NCBI RefSeq assembly: GCF_009389715.1
Contig: NW_024067820.1
Location: 372,001-436,000, forward strand
Reading direction: 5' to 3'
From: Phoenix dactylifera
Taxonomy: Eukaryota; Streptophyta; Magnoliopsida; Arecales; Arecaceae
DNA length: 64,000 nucleotides
The first letter of the stretch is position 1. The number at the start of each line of letters is the position of its first letter. This document shows positions 34,601 through 47,800 of the stretch, piece after piece. Under the pieces are notes generated by a model. It was given only the letters and a program-made list of their open reading frames with translations, was not told the origin of the DNA and did not search any database. The position numbers and the translations under genes are program-made.

Positions 34601-37600
34601 TATCATATAGAATAAATTTTAAGGATGGAAGGTTATTAACTCAACGCTAGTTTCTTCCAAATGCACCTTTTCACTGCTCTCATCATCCTAATAAGATTGC
34701 AAGAAACAAAACTTCTAGTTCTACTTTGTTCTGAACAATCTTATGATACTCTCTCATCCATGAAAGGATGGGGTTGTGAATGGACAGATTAGGATGAGGA
34801 AGATATTACAACATACTTCGGAGGAGTTCTACACCAAAGGGAGCATAAATTGCATTTGCATCGGTAGACAATTTTGGCAAGTAAAGACAACTTTGCAAAT
34901 AAAAGAAGTAAAAGGAAGATGCACTAATAAACACTAACATTGTGTGAAAAACTGACATGGAATCAGGTTGATTGGATCAAATAGCCTTTTGATTTGATTT
35001 ACTGTCTTCAGTCTTTATATATGGAAAATAACTGTCGATTAGAGAGGAAGACTCATAATACCAGTAAGCATGGAAAATGTTGATAATAGTCAAATTGAAG
35101 TTTACCTTTGGACAGAAAGGTCTTACTATAAAGCTACGGGAATAGTAGGTTGATCTGTAAGCAGAAAATTCTTAAGAAATCAGTATACCTTTGGACAAGA
35201 TTTTTCATGTGAAAAACAGAGATGCTCCTCTTTAATCTATCGATTTAGAGAACAGATAGCAGCATTATTGAAGGAGCAGAACCAATGTGAGAACTAACTG
35301 TGGAAGAACAAAGAGAATTTCTAATTGCAGCATGCTACAAAGGTGCTCTTGATGCTTGAACCACTTTAAACCTGTTATAGTTGCATGCACATATCCACGA
35401 CAAGGTGATAACAGATCAGATATGGATGATCTAGTGTTAAATAATGAGGCTAGCAGTGATAGATGCTGAACCAGGTAAGATGGAACATTTTGAAGGATGA
35501 TAATTTGAAAACTAGTCAATCCACAATAGAGCACATGTTGTTTCGCAGCTCTATAGCTAAATGGTTATAATAAGAGAACAAACCCAGACACTAATTATAA
35601 TAATCAAAAAAATTTAATAGCTAGCCAACCACATCTCGACCTATTTGGTTTTATTGTGATCCAGGTTATATATAAAATGAAAAATTGAGAGTATAAAAGG
35701 AAACACCCTAGAAAAATACATCATCAATTCAAATTTCAGTTCCAATTTCCTTTTGTGAACATGATTAAACCAGCATGTAACAAATATAGTAACCACGAAT
35801 GTTATAAATAAATCACCAATAATGAACATATACCTCAGTTTTGAGGAAAAAAGTACAAAAACATGGAGAAAAGATTGGACTGACCATTTTGCAACAATTA
35901 GAGGTGATTTCTTTGGAAGCAGGTCATCTAACAAAGGTTCAAGGCCAGGGTACTGCAAAACAAGTAATCTCATCAAAGATATAAACAAGAGTAAACATAT
36001 TGCCTTAATATAATCAGAAGGGCAAAGTAATCAAGCAAAAGTTACTCTTCAAATTTAACACAAACCTCATCAGCAATACTTTGTCGAATCTTCCGCTGTA
36101 CAGATGCCTTCACTTGGTTTTGTGCAGATATATCTTCAAAGGAGAACCTTCAAAGAGAAAGTGAAAGTTTGTTGGCATACTTCAAGAAAGAGAAAATTTT
36201 GCAAGCCAAGACATTACTGTACTTATCAAAACCTTGTAATTGAAGTTCACACAGAGCAAAGATCTTAAAAATTCATCTCCCATTTATAGTAAAAAAAAGT
36301 TATGTATATTTATTTGGGTTTTGCATTTCAGATCTTGTCCAACCACTTTTTCCTACAAGAGTAATTTCCAAACCTAATAACGGAAAGGAGTGGATAAACT
36401 ACAGGCTTCAATTATTTCTCACCTGACTGACTGCAGTTCAAGAATGCATAAAAAAGCATCAAGATCGATGCAAAACTCATGTGCATAGTCCCTTGTACTA
36501 AGGATGATCCAGATTTATAACTTATCCTTGCTTTTACACTTCGATGCTTCAAGCTTTTTGATGCTTGTAGAAACCATCCTCGAGATGCTGCTATTTGGCT
36601 CAACTAATTCTAATTTATTTATTTATTTTCCTATCTGCACATAGTTATGACTAGTTAACTTTAAGTCCATAAATAAAATTCCAGTCGAAACTTTACAAGT
36701 ATGCATATCAGACTATGTCATTCCTCAGAAGAAAAGGTTCTTCATAAGCATGTGGCAAAAAGAAGATGCCATGACAATTGAGGTCTCTGATGATCACTAA
36801 AATCAAACAACCTTTTTGTGTACCTCGTAGGCAACTTTTACAGGACTGACAACATTTATGATAGATCGTCATCATGAATTACGGTAATACGAGTATCTCC
36901 ATAACAATCATTCTATCCTTTATAAGTACTGCATTAGAAAATAGGAGGCACTGGAAGGTTTTCTTCTGAAAATGCGCCAGAAGCCTCTGTGGAAAAATGA
37001 AAGAAGATGGCTTTACCTTCCAGCTATTTGCATCCCTAGGCACATCCTGATTTCCGTAACAGGATTCTACATTACCTCTTTATGAATCTCAGTCAAAGGG
37101 GAAGAAGAGGGTGGAGACACAAGGGCCAATCTCACAAGTACAAAACATCACACTCTTGAGATAGAAATTGTTATTATCGAACCTCATTTTAATCCCTTCA
37201 TGAACATAATCCAACAATAGTCCTTCATAACATAATTTGCCACAAGTTTTTCATATTCACCTAGAATGGTATTGTTAAATTTTTTTGTTGTGAACTGTAC
37301 AGAATTCAGAGAATTAGCAACCAAGAAAAGAACAAAAAAAAATTAGTCAGCAAAAGGCCACAAATATACAACTAATTTAGTGCATGTGTCTAACGGGTGG
37401 AGCCCTAAAGTGAGGAGCATAACTTGAAGGATGAAGACGACAAGAAAGAAGATGTTGAGTGAACCATCAATCCATATAAGACATCCCCTTTGAGGTAAGA
37501 ATCTCTCTTACTGCTCAAAAACAACAATTTAATCTAGCTAAACACCTCATCAATGTTCAACACCTATTTTCAAAATATTTGCATGTTCTTCTATTTCTAA

Positions 37601-39624
37601 ATTCACCATCAGACTCTAATTATCTCTTTTCTATATTTAGCAAGAAAGGCATAGTTCATAGTGGAGTAATTACGAATGCTAATCATCTGCCACCATATCA
37701 ACAAGGTCGATTGAAGTGTAAAAGCCTAAAATCTAGCGCTCCAGAAAATCATCTTCTAGAAGGACAAATGTTCATGACAGCCCACTTTGATTCTCCTTTT
37801 GTCAAGATTCGCTTAGCAAAGATTTACCTCTAAGGGCTTGTTTGGATATTCCTACAAGATTAGACTGAAAATCCTATAGGATTCGTAGATTAGGCCATCT
37901 ATTTAAGCATCGCCCTGTATCAACTAGACACCACCCAACCCACATCCTATGGAAAGAAAAAAAGACCTCCATGCGGTCGAAAAGCTAGGATCTGGGCTAG
38001 ATTTAGATAGGCTCTTAGAAAATGTAAGCTAGATAGGCTAATAGGCTCAATTCCTACAGAATTTTCAGCCCAATCCTGTAGGAATATCCAAACATGCTTT
38101 AAATAATAGTACAAAACCAAGGATTAAAAAATGTTCCTCCCAATGTTATTATGTAGGACAATTTCAAAAGTAAGAAAACCAAAATATTATTTCACAATTA
38201 GCTACTGCAAGTTTTCCACCCATATGCTGTGTGATAATCACAATTTTTACCATGAAACATCTTGTCTTTGTGGATGGGTGCGGAATCCTCTCAATAGCCA
38301 CTTCACAAACGTAAACCCCAAAGATTGGCTTTATCCTCATCAGTCATCTCCCACATAATGGATCGCTGACAGCTAAATAATCTAGGAGGTTTTAACAACT
38401 TCTCCATGTTATAGGCTACATTATGGTTGTAGTCTATTCATCCACATGACTATGGATGTTTAAAGGTAATTCTTTGCACCCCTAATCAATCCTCCCAAAT
38501 TATCCACATAATAGGTTACTAGAGTTTTTATCCAATCACTAGAGTTTTTATCTTAGTATGTTTATTAAATCTATACCTCAAACAAGACAACACTATGGAT
38601 TGAGAAATCGCCAGCACCTTTCAATGAATCAACTCCTCCCTCCACATCCTTTGACTTCTCATATTATCTTCCACAAATCCAAAGCGCAGATAATTTTGTT
38701 ATATACCATGTAAGGAGATCAAACCTTCAATGCTCTCTCGATGCCAACTCACTTGTCATAACCCCAATACACGATATCACTTCTCTGCCTCCCATTTTTA
38801 ATCAAAGCATTGGCTTCCTTCTTCACATCAAACACAAATTTCTTCTAAGATCTCATGTAATTCACATTGAAATCCTTATCCTCACGCTGACACTCCACTA
38901 TTCCATATACTCCAGTTCCAAGTTCTCTAGCCACATTACCTCAGACACGAAATGGTCCATGGGATAAGGTGAGCCATCTTACATCACATAATTCACAGCG
39001 AAAACAGATAAGAATACAAGATCTAGAGTCCAAATTCTACCATGACGATACTTGCTGATCTACAATACATAAAGAATACTCAATAAGGCATCTTGCAGTC
39101 CAATGTTAACTTCATTCACATTCCAAAACATTCGAACTCTTTCCTACAGGCAGTACCTCAATAATAAATAAAATTTGCATTGTTAACTAAAATTACACTT
39201 AAAATTAACTCCCTGTAACAATCGGACACCAAAAACTGGGTACAAACTCAAAATTTGTGCTCCCAATATCCACCTTACTAGATCCAATCCCGCAAAGAAG
39301 ATAAATACATATTTCTCTGGCAAGGATAATACACATACATTACAGAAAAACATTAACGAGATAAAAAAAGAATCAGGATTTGAAACCCTAAAACAGCACG
39401 CACTGGAGTTTAATACCTTAGAGAAAACCTCGAGCAAATTAATCGACCAACAAAAACATAATTAGCAGAATCGAGGGATTACCTGATAGACTGTAAAACA
39501 AGGATCTTTTAAAGAAATTAGGAAAAAAGTCCGTCCAAACTTCTTGAGAGGATTAAAAAAAGTGATGCCCTAAAAATCTTAGGAGAGAAAAAGAAAACGA
39601 AAAGGGAGCTCACTTTTTAAACAT
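28672..39624 (-). CDS. MCTS1: MCTS1/MCT-1 homologue, PUA-domain translation factor (8 exons, 181 aa)
   Basis: Exons on the minus strand are 39614-39624, 36066-36147, 35885-35952, 32824-32921, 32324-32460, 31848-31915, 29242-29305 and 28672-28689. They join in phase to 181 residues, the length I recall for the Arabidopsis protein. The protein starts [19 protein letters not shown]. It contains [20 protein letters not shown] (N-terminal MCTS domain) and a C-terminal PUA domain (about 93-172) with [38 protein letters not shown] and [18 protein letters not shown]. In animals MCTS1 works with DENR on the 40S ribosomal subunit in re-initiation and recycling, and a similar role is expected here. The coding part is 546 bp in almost 11 kb of gene. 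Intron 1 (36148-39613) hosts a Tourist-like MITE and a kinase-like relic. The first exon holds only 11 coding bases and the last only 18. Confidence 0.95.
37834..38099. mobile_element. Tourist-like MITE, 266 bp (PIF/Harbinger)
   Basis: The terminal inverted repeats span about 50 bp: the left end begins GGGCTTGTTTGGATATTCCT and the right end, reversed, begins AAGCATGTTTGGATATTCCT. TAA flanks both sides (37831-37833 and 38100-38102), the trinucleotide target duplication of PIF/Harbinger elements. It is non-coding and lies in MCTS1 intron 1. Confidence 0.88.
38755..39000 (-). pseudogene. Protein-kinase-like relic (MAPKKK-like), in MCTS1 intron 1
   Basis: One minus-strand frame stays open for about 69 codons apart from a single stop. 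It reads [11 protein letters not shown], matching the kinase glycine-loop pattern GxGxxGxV, then [20 protein letters not shown], which resembles the helix C to beta-4 part of plant MAPKKK-type kinases. The lysine expected after the loop is not seen. No later kinase motifs (HRD, DFG) are found nearby. This is a decayed fragment; the family assignment is tentative. Confidence 0.4.
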
Positions 39625-39831
39625 ATTGGAACCTGGAAGAGGGAAGGAGAGATCGGAGGCCGAAGTGATCCAAAGGGACAGCAACGAGGGCTTCGGGCGA
39701 AGAAGTTCAGAGAGACAAGACGACGAAGTTGGGGGCGCGGCAGAGTGGAGCGCAGAGATTGGGCCCGAGGGGGAGTCGGCAGCGGGCGAGGATGGGTTAC
39801 GGATGGCTCGGCGATAGGCCGGCACGGCTTA

Positions 39832-41224
39832 GGCCCTGTTTGGGGGAGCTTTTGGAGGGCCAGAAAGCACTTTCTGGCCCTCCAAAAGTACTTTTAGATG
39901 AAAAACTGTGTTTGGTAAATTTTTCGAAAAGCTGTTTCAGCTTTTGCGGGAAGCTGAAAACAGCTTTTGGGAGGAAGCTCCAATTTGGAGCTTTTGGGAG
40001 GAAGCTGTTTCAGCTTTTTCGGAAAGCTGTATTTTTGACAAAATGCCCATATTAAAATAACATAATTACATAGTTTGTCCCTTTATAAACCTAAAAATCT
40101 GCTGGAGCCAAGAACCCTAGCCATCAGACTCCCTTCCGTAAGAAAAGGTATTTTTCTTTTCAATTTTTGGATGCATCTCTTGAACCACATTTTAGAAGAA
40201 AATTTTTTTTCATACCTTCCAAAATCAATCTATTGTTTTTTTTTTATCATCAACCTTGCGGCCGACGCTGAGGTCCTCCTCGAGCGTGGACCACAAAGAA
40301 GAGCCCTTGGACCGCGGAAAATTATTTTATGGGAAATTATGGGAAATTATTTTATACTAATAATTTTAATATTTTATACTTTTATTTTTGTATTATACTA
40401 TAAATATAATATCATATTATATTATATCATAATACATTAATATGTTATGTTAAATAATTTAATATTATGTTATATTATGAAAAATTAATTTATACTAATA
40501 ATTATAATATTTTACACCTTTATTTTTGTATTATACTATAAATATAATATCATATTATATTATATCATAATACATTAATATGTTATGTTAAATAATTTAA
40601 TATTATGTTATATTATGAAAAATTAATTTATACTAATAATTATAATATTTTATACCTTTATTATTATATTATACTATAAATATTGTATTATATTACATTA
40701 CATTATAATACATTAATATGTTATTTTAAATAATTTAATATTATGTTATATTATGAGAAATTAATTTATACTAATAATTATAATATTTTATACTTTTATT
40801 ATTTTATTACACTATAAATATAATATATATTACATTATATCATAATACATTAATATGTTATGTTAAATAATTTAATATTATGTTATATTACCAAATATTA
40901 ATTTACTCTAATAATTATATTACTATTATGCTATATTAACATAATATTATTTTATATTATAATAATATTATACTATATCGTATATTTATGTATTAATTTA
41001 TGTTATGTTTTATTATGTTCTGTTGTATAATATTATGCAATGTCCTTTATGGTAATTTTGTCATACAAAAGTACTTTCTCAGTTTGTTTACCAAATACCA
41101 AATAAAGTACCACAGCACTTTACGAATATAGTTACCAAACATCAAACAGCTTTTTATAACAGCTCTACTTCAGACAGCTCTACTTCTAACAGCTCTACTG
41201 CCAACAGCTCTCCCAAACAGGGCC
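39832..41224. mobile_element. PIF/Harbinger (Tourist-like) non-autonomous element, 1,393 bp
   Basis: The left end reads GGCCCTGTTTGGGGGAGCT and the right end, reversed, reads GGCCCTGTTTGGGAGAGCT. TTA flanks both ends (39829-39831 and 41225-41227), fitting the TWA target duplication of PIF/Harbinger. Just inside the termini are further AGCTTTT/AAAAGCT-rich inverted sequences. No transposase is encoded. The middle is a very AT-rich tandem array with a 138-bp unit. The element starts 207 bp upstream of the MCTS1 start codon. The near-identical ends and intact target duplication suggest a fairly recent insertion. Confidence 0.88.
40351..40905 (+). repeat. 138-bp AT-rich tandem repeat (about 4 units) inside the Harbinger element
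   Basis: Units start at tttatacta at 40351, 40489, 40627 and 40765, exactly 138 bp apart. A further partial start lies at about 40902. Copies share long runs such as aatacattaatatgttat with few substitutions. Such a minisatellite within a MITE-type element is uncommon. Confidence 0.92.
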
Positions 41225-41245
41225 TTATTACCCGGTTGGAACGGG

Positions 41246-41342
41246 CACGTGCTGATTACAGGGCTGACGTTCGGATGGACCGACTGGACACGTGACGGTG
41301 GCGACGGGTTTTTTTTTTTTTTTTACCAGAAAGTCACACGTG
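41246..41342. promoter_or_regulatory. Three G-boxes (CACGTG)
   Basis: Palindromic CACGTG occurs at 41246-41251, 41289-41294 and 41337-41342, within 97 bp. G-boxes bind bZIP and bHLH factors. They lie directly beyond the Harbinger insertion, so before insertion they would have been about 220-310 bp upstream of the MCTS1 start. The regulatory role is inferred. Confidence 0.45.
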
Positions 41343-42458
41343 CGATACGAGTGCTAAAAAAATAGAATTAGATGTTTTTTTAATAAAAATAATATATAAA
41401 AAAAGAGTTGGGATCCTTTTCAATCCATGGTTTGAACTAGAGACAGTCGAATTCAACCATGGGGTGACGTGCGGTGCATGTACTAAACAATAGAATCGAA
41501 GGAATGGAAAAGACGAAGAAGCAAGGAACCGGATCCTCTCCAGTATGTGGTTGGACACAAGAAAGCCAGCTTGCCAATCACAATTGCCATGGTTGAGTAT
41601 AACCCATATGATACCTGTATGGCCCTCCTCAATCATGGCCATTACACCATACATAAGCCTTATTTATGGACAAAACAGTAAGCGCTGCAAAAAAACGAAA
41701 ACACACACACACACACACACACACACTATGAATCCTACTAGTGACTTCAATGGACTCGATCTGTAAAGTGATCATAACTTGATGGCCTCCCAAATGATCT
41801 TGTTGTCAATGTCTTGGTATTACATGGTGAACTTTTGGGTGGTCATAGAGTATATTAACAAGAACTGAGGATGCATATGGAAAAGAGCGTCCCTTGCTTT
41901 GTAGTAGATTCGAAATAGATTTTATCTTTACTCTTGTTGATTAATTATCGTCCATGGCCATGCTACATTTACTTCGATGACTATATAGAGGAGAGAATAG
42001 CTATAGTTTGGGTTATACATGGTGACTAGTATCAGTATTCAGTATATAAAACCACAAAAGATGGAGAAAATACAATTTTATGGTTAAGGGGAGTAGAGGA
42101 GAATTGAGGTCCATGTGGGTGAAAAGACAAAAGGAGAGGATTGGTACAGTAAGAATCTCTTTTAAATTTCGGTGTTTTCTAGACTTGTTATTGAAGTAGA
42201 ATAAATAATATAATTAGACAATGATGTTATTTCGGCTAGAAGCCTTGTGGTTGGACTGAAGATAAATTTTTCTACTCCTTTAAAATTACGGGAAAGAATG
42301 AGAGTGACTCTATTTGCATTAGACGGTTTTGAAGTCGTCAGCAATGGTAGATAAAGTTCCACATTTTGCATTTCTTATAAACATACAATTTTTAGAAGAA
42401 GGATATGAGCGCGCTAATCAAATCTTTTTATTTCATATGGATGGATATGTTCATAGGG

Positions 42459-42955
42459 ACTAGCAGGTAAGGATGATAATTTATGATCTGATCCATCAAC
42501 CCACTTTATAAACAACCTACTTTAAGCATATTTGAGTTTGACATAAATGAGTTTAGATTGTAAATGGGTTAATCCGTCTAAAACTAAATATTAAATAAGT
42601 TGAGTTCAAATTTAAACTTTTTGACCTATTTTATTCATTTCATAATCGGGTCAAGTTATAACCCGACCCATTTAACCTCTTTAAAACTAATTTAATCTGT
42701 TTGAAATCTATTTAACCTATTTCTGACTTGTTTAACCTAAGTTGCTTAACTTGTTTATTATGTTTAAATCCATTTAATCTATTAAAAATTCATCTAATCT
42801 ATTTAATAAATAAGTTATGTGGATCAAATCAAATTATTTATTTAATAAACAGATTTAATTCAAATTTAAAATTTTGACTTATTTAATAAATATCAGATTT
42901 GAATTAATAAATTTTTGATCCCCGATTGTTACCCCTACCAATAGATATACCCTAC
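42459..42955. mobile_element. Possible hAT-type MITE relic
   Basis: The left part (ggtaaggatgataattt) and the right part, reversed (ggtaggggtaacaatc), are loosely inverted copies. Inside is text such as cgggtcaagttataacccga and multiple tttaacct repeats, typical of abundant plant hAT-type MITEs. No clean target duplication was found. Confidence 0.35.
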
Positions 42956-44408
42956 CAACAGATAGATTAGTGTCATATACAGTATTGAACATGCTTATAC
43001 TTGAGTGGGATAGAAATATATAATCCTCGGATGAAATAAACAAAAAAAAAAAATGCTGCACGTGCAATTCATGCGACTCACCAACTTGACTAAAGGCAAA
43101 AGTGGCGAGAAACGCAACAGTACAGACATCTCTCAAACCCCTCATTCGCGAGCATGACAGGATATTATCTACCGAGCAGTATCGTAATAAGGATGGCAGA
43201 GTGCCACGATCCTCGAAGTGCAGGGCCCCTTTTCAGCTCACCTTGCACACTCCGCACAGCTTTCAAAGGCGAAGTTGCAGCTATTTCTACCATTTTATCC
43301 AACAGCAAATCATGGCCTACAGCATAGACAATTCCAAATTAACGAACCCAGAGGCTAAAATATATTTTTTCGGATTAAAAAACAATGTTTCCATATAGTA
43401 TCTCTTTCCTTCATGGAACAAACACCCTTCTCCAATTCCATTGCAGCAAGCAAAAGGTGCAGTAAAATCAGCAGATCTAGACCTTACTAAGTTACTAGGC
43501 AGACAACCACCATTGCACCTCTTAATTAATAAGCCTTGCGAATCCTTAGGGGGCCACTACAATCAAGATACAACCTAATCAAGAAAGATTGCAACTAACA
43601 ATATCAGACTAATTCCACTCAAAAAAACAAAATATCAGACTATCACCAAGTACCTGAAATGGATTAGAATCCCTTAATCCTGAGTAAGGGAGGCTACGCT
43701 TGAACTCCGAAAGGGCCAAGTGGCTTACAGAGAAGTTTCCCAGCAGCGGGTGTCATTTGTTAGTAAGCAGGCGGGCCACATCTGGCTCAAGTTTAAAAAC
43801 TCAACCAAGAGAAATTCTAAAGAATGCAGTCCAAATCCAATATGGTAATTTGGCTAGGATCAGATCAAATAAGGCTCCAATAATCCTGCCAAGGGGTGAG
43901 AAATTTTGAAACTTACTGTAGTTAAGATCAGTTCATCACTGGTTTCATGTTCAAGGACTCCAAATGACAATAATCCCTCAACCTTTGCATTACCATGGTC
44001 TGCTACATCTAAACACAATGAAGAGCAGGTCAAAACTGGCATCAAGATTGTATTACAAGTCACGCATTACAAAATCTTTTAGCTCTCATGTTTGCACAGA
44101 AATATTCCTGATTTAATTGACAAGGAACTAGCTCTGAGCTTACAATCAACATGCGCTCTCACCTGGCAACAATAAACATCATTAACATTTAAAATTTTAA
44201 GCTAACAGTAGTAAATACTTTCTAAGCTTATCAGTTCAGATTACATGTTCCAACGCATTGCTAATTGCACAGATGGACCAAGATATACAGGCAACGTGTA
44301 GGAAAGCCAGGGCGAGAATTTGCAAGCTAGGAAGCTCTTAACTAATAGGATACAGGTACTTTTACCAAAAATAGGATACAGGCACTGGCTGGAGCATCAT
44401 TGTCATCG

Positions 44409-44755
44409 TCAACCAGATTTGAATAACAGCACTGCCTTCGAATCTACATAGAAATAGATGAAGTGGTTGGTCTCATGCGTCACATACGAACCTGTGCAAT
44501 ACAACCAGAAACCAACAGAAAAAGAATATTTACACTCCATGGACAGATTAACTAACAGAATGAAGCAAAATAATTACCTTAATCCATAACAATTAGTTTT
44601 AAAATAAAGCGACAAAAAGAAAGAGGGGAAAAACTTCAAGCCAAAATATGGAGATAACTATGACATAATTAAAATATCTGTGCATTGAGTAGAACTTCAC
44701 AGTTACAAGTATACATAGTTCAGTCATAATCTCGGTTCTCCCCTCTCTCCCCCCC

Positions 44756-44852
<97 letters not shown>

Positions 44853-47800
44853 GCAGCAAGTCATATACTCAGTTAAGCCAAAAAAAAAAGAGGTTAATAT
44901 AAGACCTGATCCATTATGCCAATACTAAAGTAGCAGTACCATTTGTGATAAAGAAAAATTTTGAGAGATAAAAGTCCATATAACCAAGAATGAACTGATG
45001 GTTGAGCCGAAAGTCAAGAAGACAAGATGGTCTCTGCTATTAACAAGGGCATCAAATTTACCAAAAGTAAACTGCATATGTGGATTTTTAGAAGCTAAAC
45101 GGATTAGAACTCAGCTGCTTTGGTGTTTTAGAATTTCCAAATATGAGATTTACCAAGGAGAAAGGGGACAGCGTAACGAGATGTAAAAGTGATGGGTGTG
45201 ATGGAATATATGGTAGAAAGATGCAGAGCAATTTTTTTGAGCCAAACAATGGAATAGTCCAACATGCATTTCATAAGAAATGAAATGGAAACAAAAAGCA
45301 GAATAAAACAACAAGAGAGAAAAAGAAAAAAAGATAATAGCCTCGGAGCCCAAACAACAAGGTCCAAACCCAACCGAATTCCACCTAAAGCCCCCATCAC
45401 ATAACAGTATGTCCCAATTGAAAATGGCCCACCTGCAGGCCCAACAATTTGAATTCAAAATTCAAATGGGCCAGCTGGAATTTTCAGTCATCCAGCAGGC
45501 ATCAAACTCTGTGCCGCATGATGGAGGACCAGATCTCCACCTACTCCACTATGATGCAGAACAATTACATGATCACATAAACACAACATAAACAGCAAGC
45601 CGTATCTTATCAATTTAGAGCAGGCAGTTTCAATTCCATTTCTTATTTCCTCTCGAACACAAGCTTGTGCTCCCATGTTTAAAACTTGAAGCAAATATGT
45701 TATTCAAGGATATGGTTCTAAAAGGGTATGGGCAGCATTAGAACAACAAACTTGTACAAAAGATGTTGTAGCTTGTCATCATTTAGAATTTGCATACTAG
45801 TTAAAGAAAGTCTTCATGAGAATTCAGAAAGTACATGGACATGAAGAGAGAGGAATAGAGAACAAAAACAAACGAAGACTGGAAATATCTTAATAAAATT
45901 CATTTTTAGAGGAATTCTTCATATGTCAGTTTGTGCATGTTATTTATCGTGCAAATATAGTGGGTGCCATGGATTTTGTGTAATATCATGAATAAGTCAT
46001 CATTTTAAAAAGTGAGACGAATAATGATAGCAGAACTGCCAAGTGCATCATTAGCTTTTCCCTCGCTTCCATCCATATTACCTAGGATTGGTGAATTTTT
46101 CACAAAAATGATGCCACTCTAGCCTCAACAAGACCGCCACAAGAATGCCAAAAGTACAATTATTTATATAGACTTTATAAAACCAGCAGATCCCATATCA
46201 CTAGCTGGACAGTTATATTAGAACAGCAGATCCATGACAGGTTATCCAGTCATGGTCCAAGCAAAGCATTATAAATAATCAGAAAATGGAAAAGTCCGTT
46301 CAAACAAATGCAGATCAAATTACAAAGCATGAGTTTGATCAAGAAGAATGTCATACAGTAAATCAATCTTGTGAAAAGAAAGGCATAAATCTACACAATT
46401 TACAGCTACAACAAGGACAATCAAATCATTTAGTTACAATAGAAGAAACCAAGAGAAATTAACTGATATGGGACAAGGAACCCCGCACCTCAGGTTCCAT
46501 GCCAAGATCACCCAGGAGTCGAGTTACCTCAAATTATCACTTCAACAGAAAAGTAGCCCCTGGTGCATCAAAAACATCAGCCCAAGCTTTCAATCTAAAA
46601 CTAATGTTCGATGGATATAGAATAGATATCCATGTCTTGGATGAACCCATCCTGGTAATACCAACCTAGATTCAGGGTCCTCGTTCGAGTTTAGTCACTA
46701 TTGCATCTGCTGCAGGACATGATGCATCAAAATTCCTTAAGCATGCCTTAGCAATAATTTAATCAAACTTGAGTCCATTTCCCTTCCTGAGAGCACCTAC
46801 AAGTCCTACTCATGGCAAAAGAACCTAAAAAATAGAAACACAGCAGGTTATCCCTCTATTTTTATAGGGAATTGTGTTATTCTTTAGTTGAGTGCCTACT
46901 TCCTACATTTTCAGGTGACTACATTGATTCCAAAAGAGCTTGGAGACAGCATGGTGTTGATCCAAGGAGGCTGATGGGCAGCCTGCTCCAAGCCAAGGCA
47001 CTTATACCATGTTTGAGAGATAGTTCTCATAGTATGTCAATTAGCCACAGTATCCCTTTATTACTCATTTGCTTTAATACCCATATTATTAGCTATCCAA
47101 TGCATATTTTACCATCACTTTAGAATAATAATTTTCCTTCTAGGATATAAGAGGGACTTCAGGTCCTGACTTCAATCAGACCCAAGCTTGTCTTCTACCC
47201 ACAAACAATAAATATCCCATTTCCACAGCCAGTACTGCAATCAATTCTGGATGTGCTTGCTCAGACCTCACGTGACCAATCCTTCTTATATGGTGCCATG
47301 TCATGTCATCTAGCCCAATAATTTGATTGTACATCATTCAGCATTAATTCAAGCAATTGTCAAATTTCAGCTATAAGACAATGAAAGGACAAGAAAATGA
47401 GGTTTTTCCATCTAAATATGGATGAAACCTACAAAAGAATGAACGCAAAAGACTTCACTTCTCAAATTCATTTATCTTGCAAACAAGTACAACCGAATGG
47501 GATCAACAACCATGACCATGCCACATGGAACTAAAATTATAAATGGATTTATTTATTTTTTTGCGCAGAGGAGGTGGGGGGGGGGGTGTGGATTGCTAAA
47601 CTTTTCTGCACTAAAAAACAAAATCAACCCAAACTTATAGGTATGGCAAAACACCAGTTACAGGTACAAAAATAATACATCAGCTATTTGGAAAGTGTAT
47701 CTAAAGGTTATAGTTTAACAATTAGATAGTGAACACATCCAAAAAGACTTAACTGAAGTAAAAAAAAAGGTTATGTAATCCAATAATCAAGTAATATCTT

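Larger units (their letters stand above)
41228..44408. other. Intergenic between MCTS1 and the LC8 gene, with G-boxes and a microsatellite
   Basis: No gene seen. It holds three CACGTG motifs (41246-41342), an (AC)n run at about 41701-41727, and a probable MITE-like element at about 42459-42955. The right end includes the 3' UTR of the LC8 gene. Confidence 0.5.

Noticed and set aside
44599-44859. Open frame encoding an Arg-Glu repeat
   Set aside because: Simple translation of the (GA)n microsatellite in an intron.
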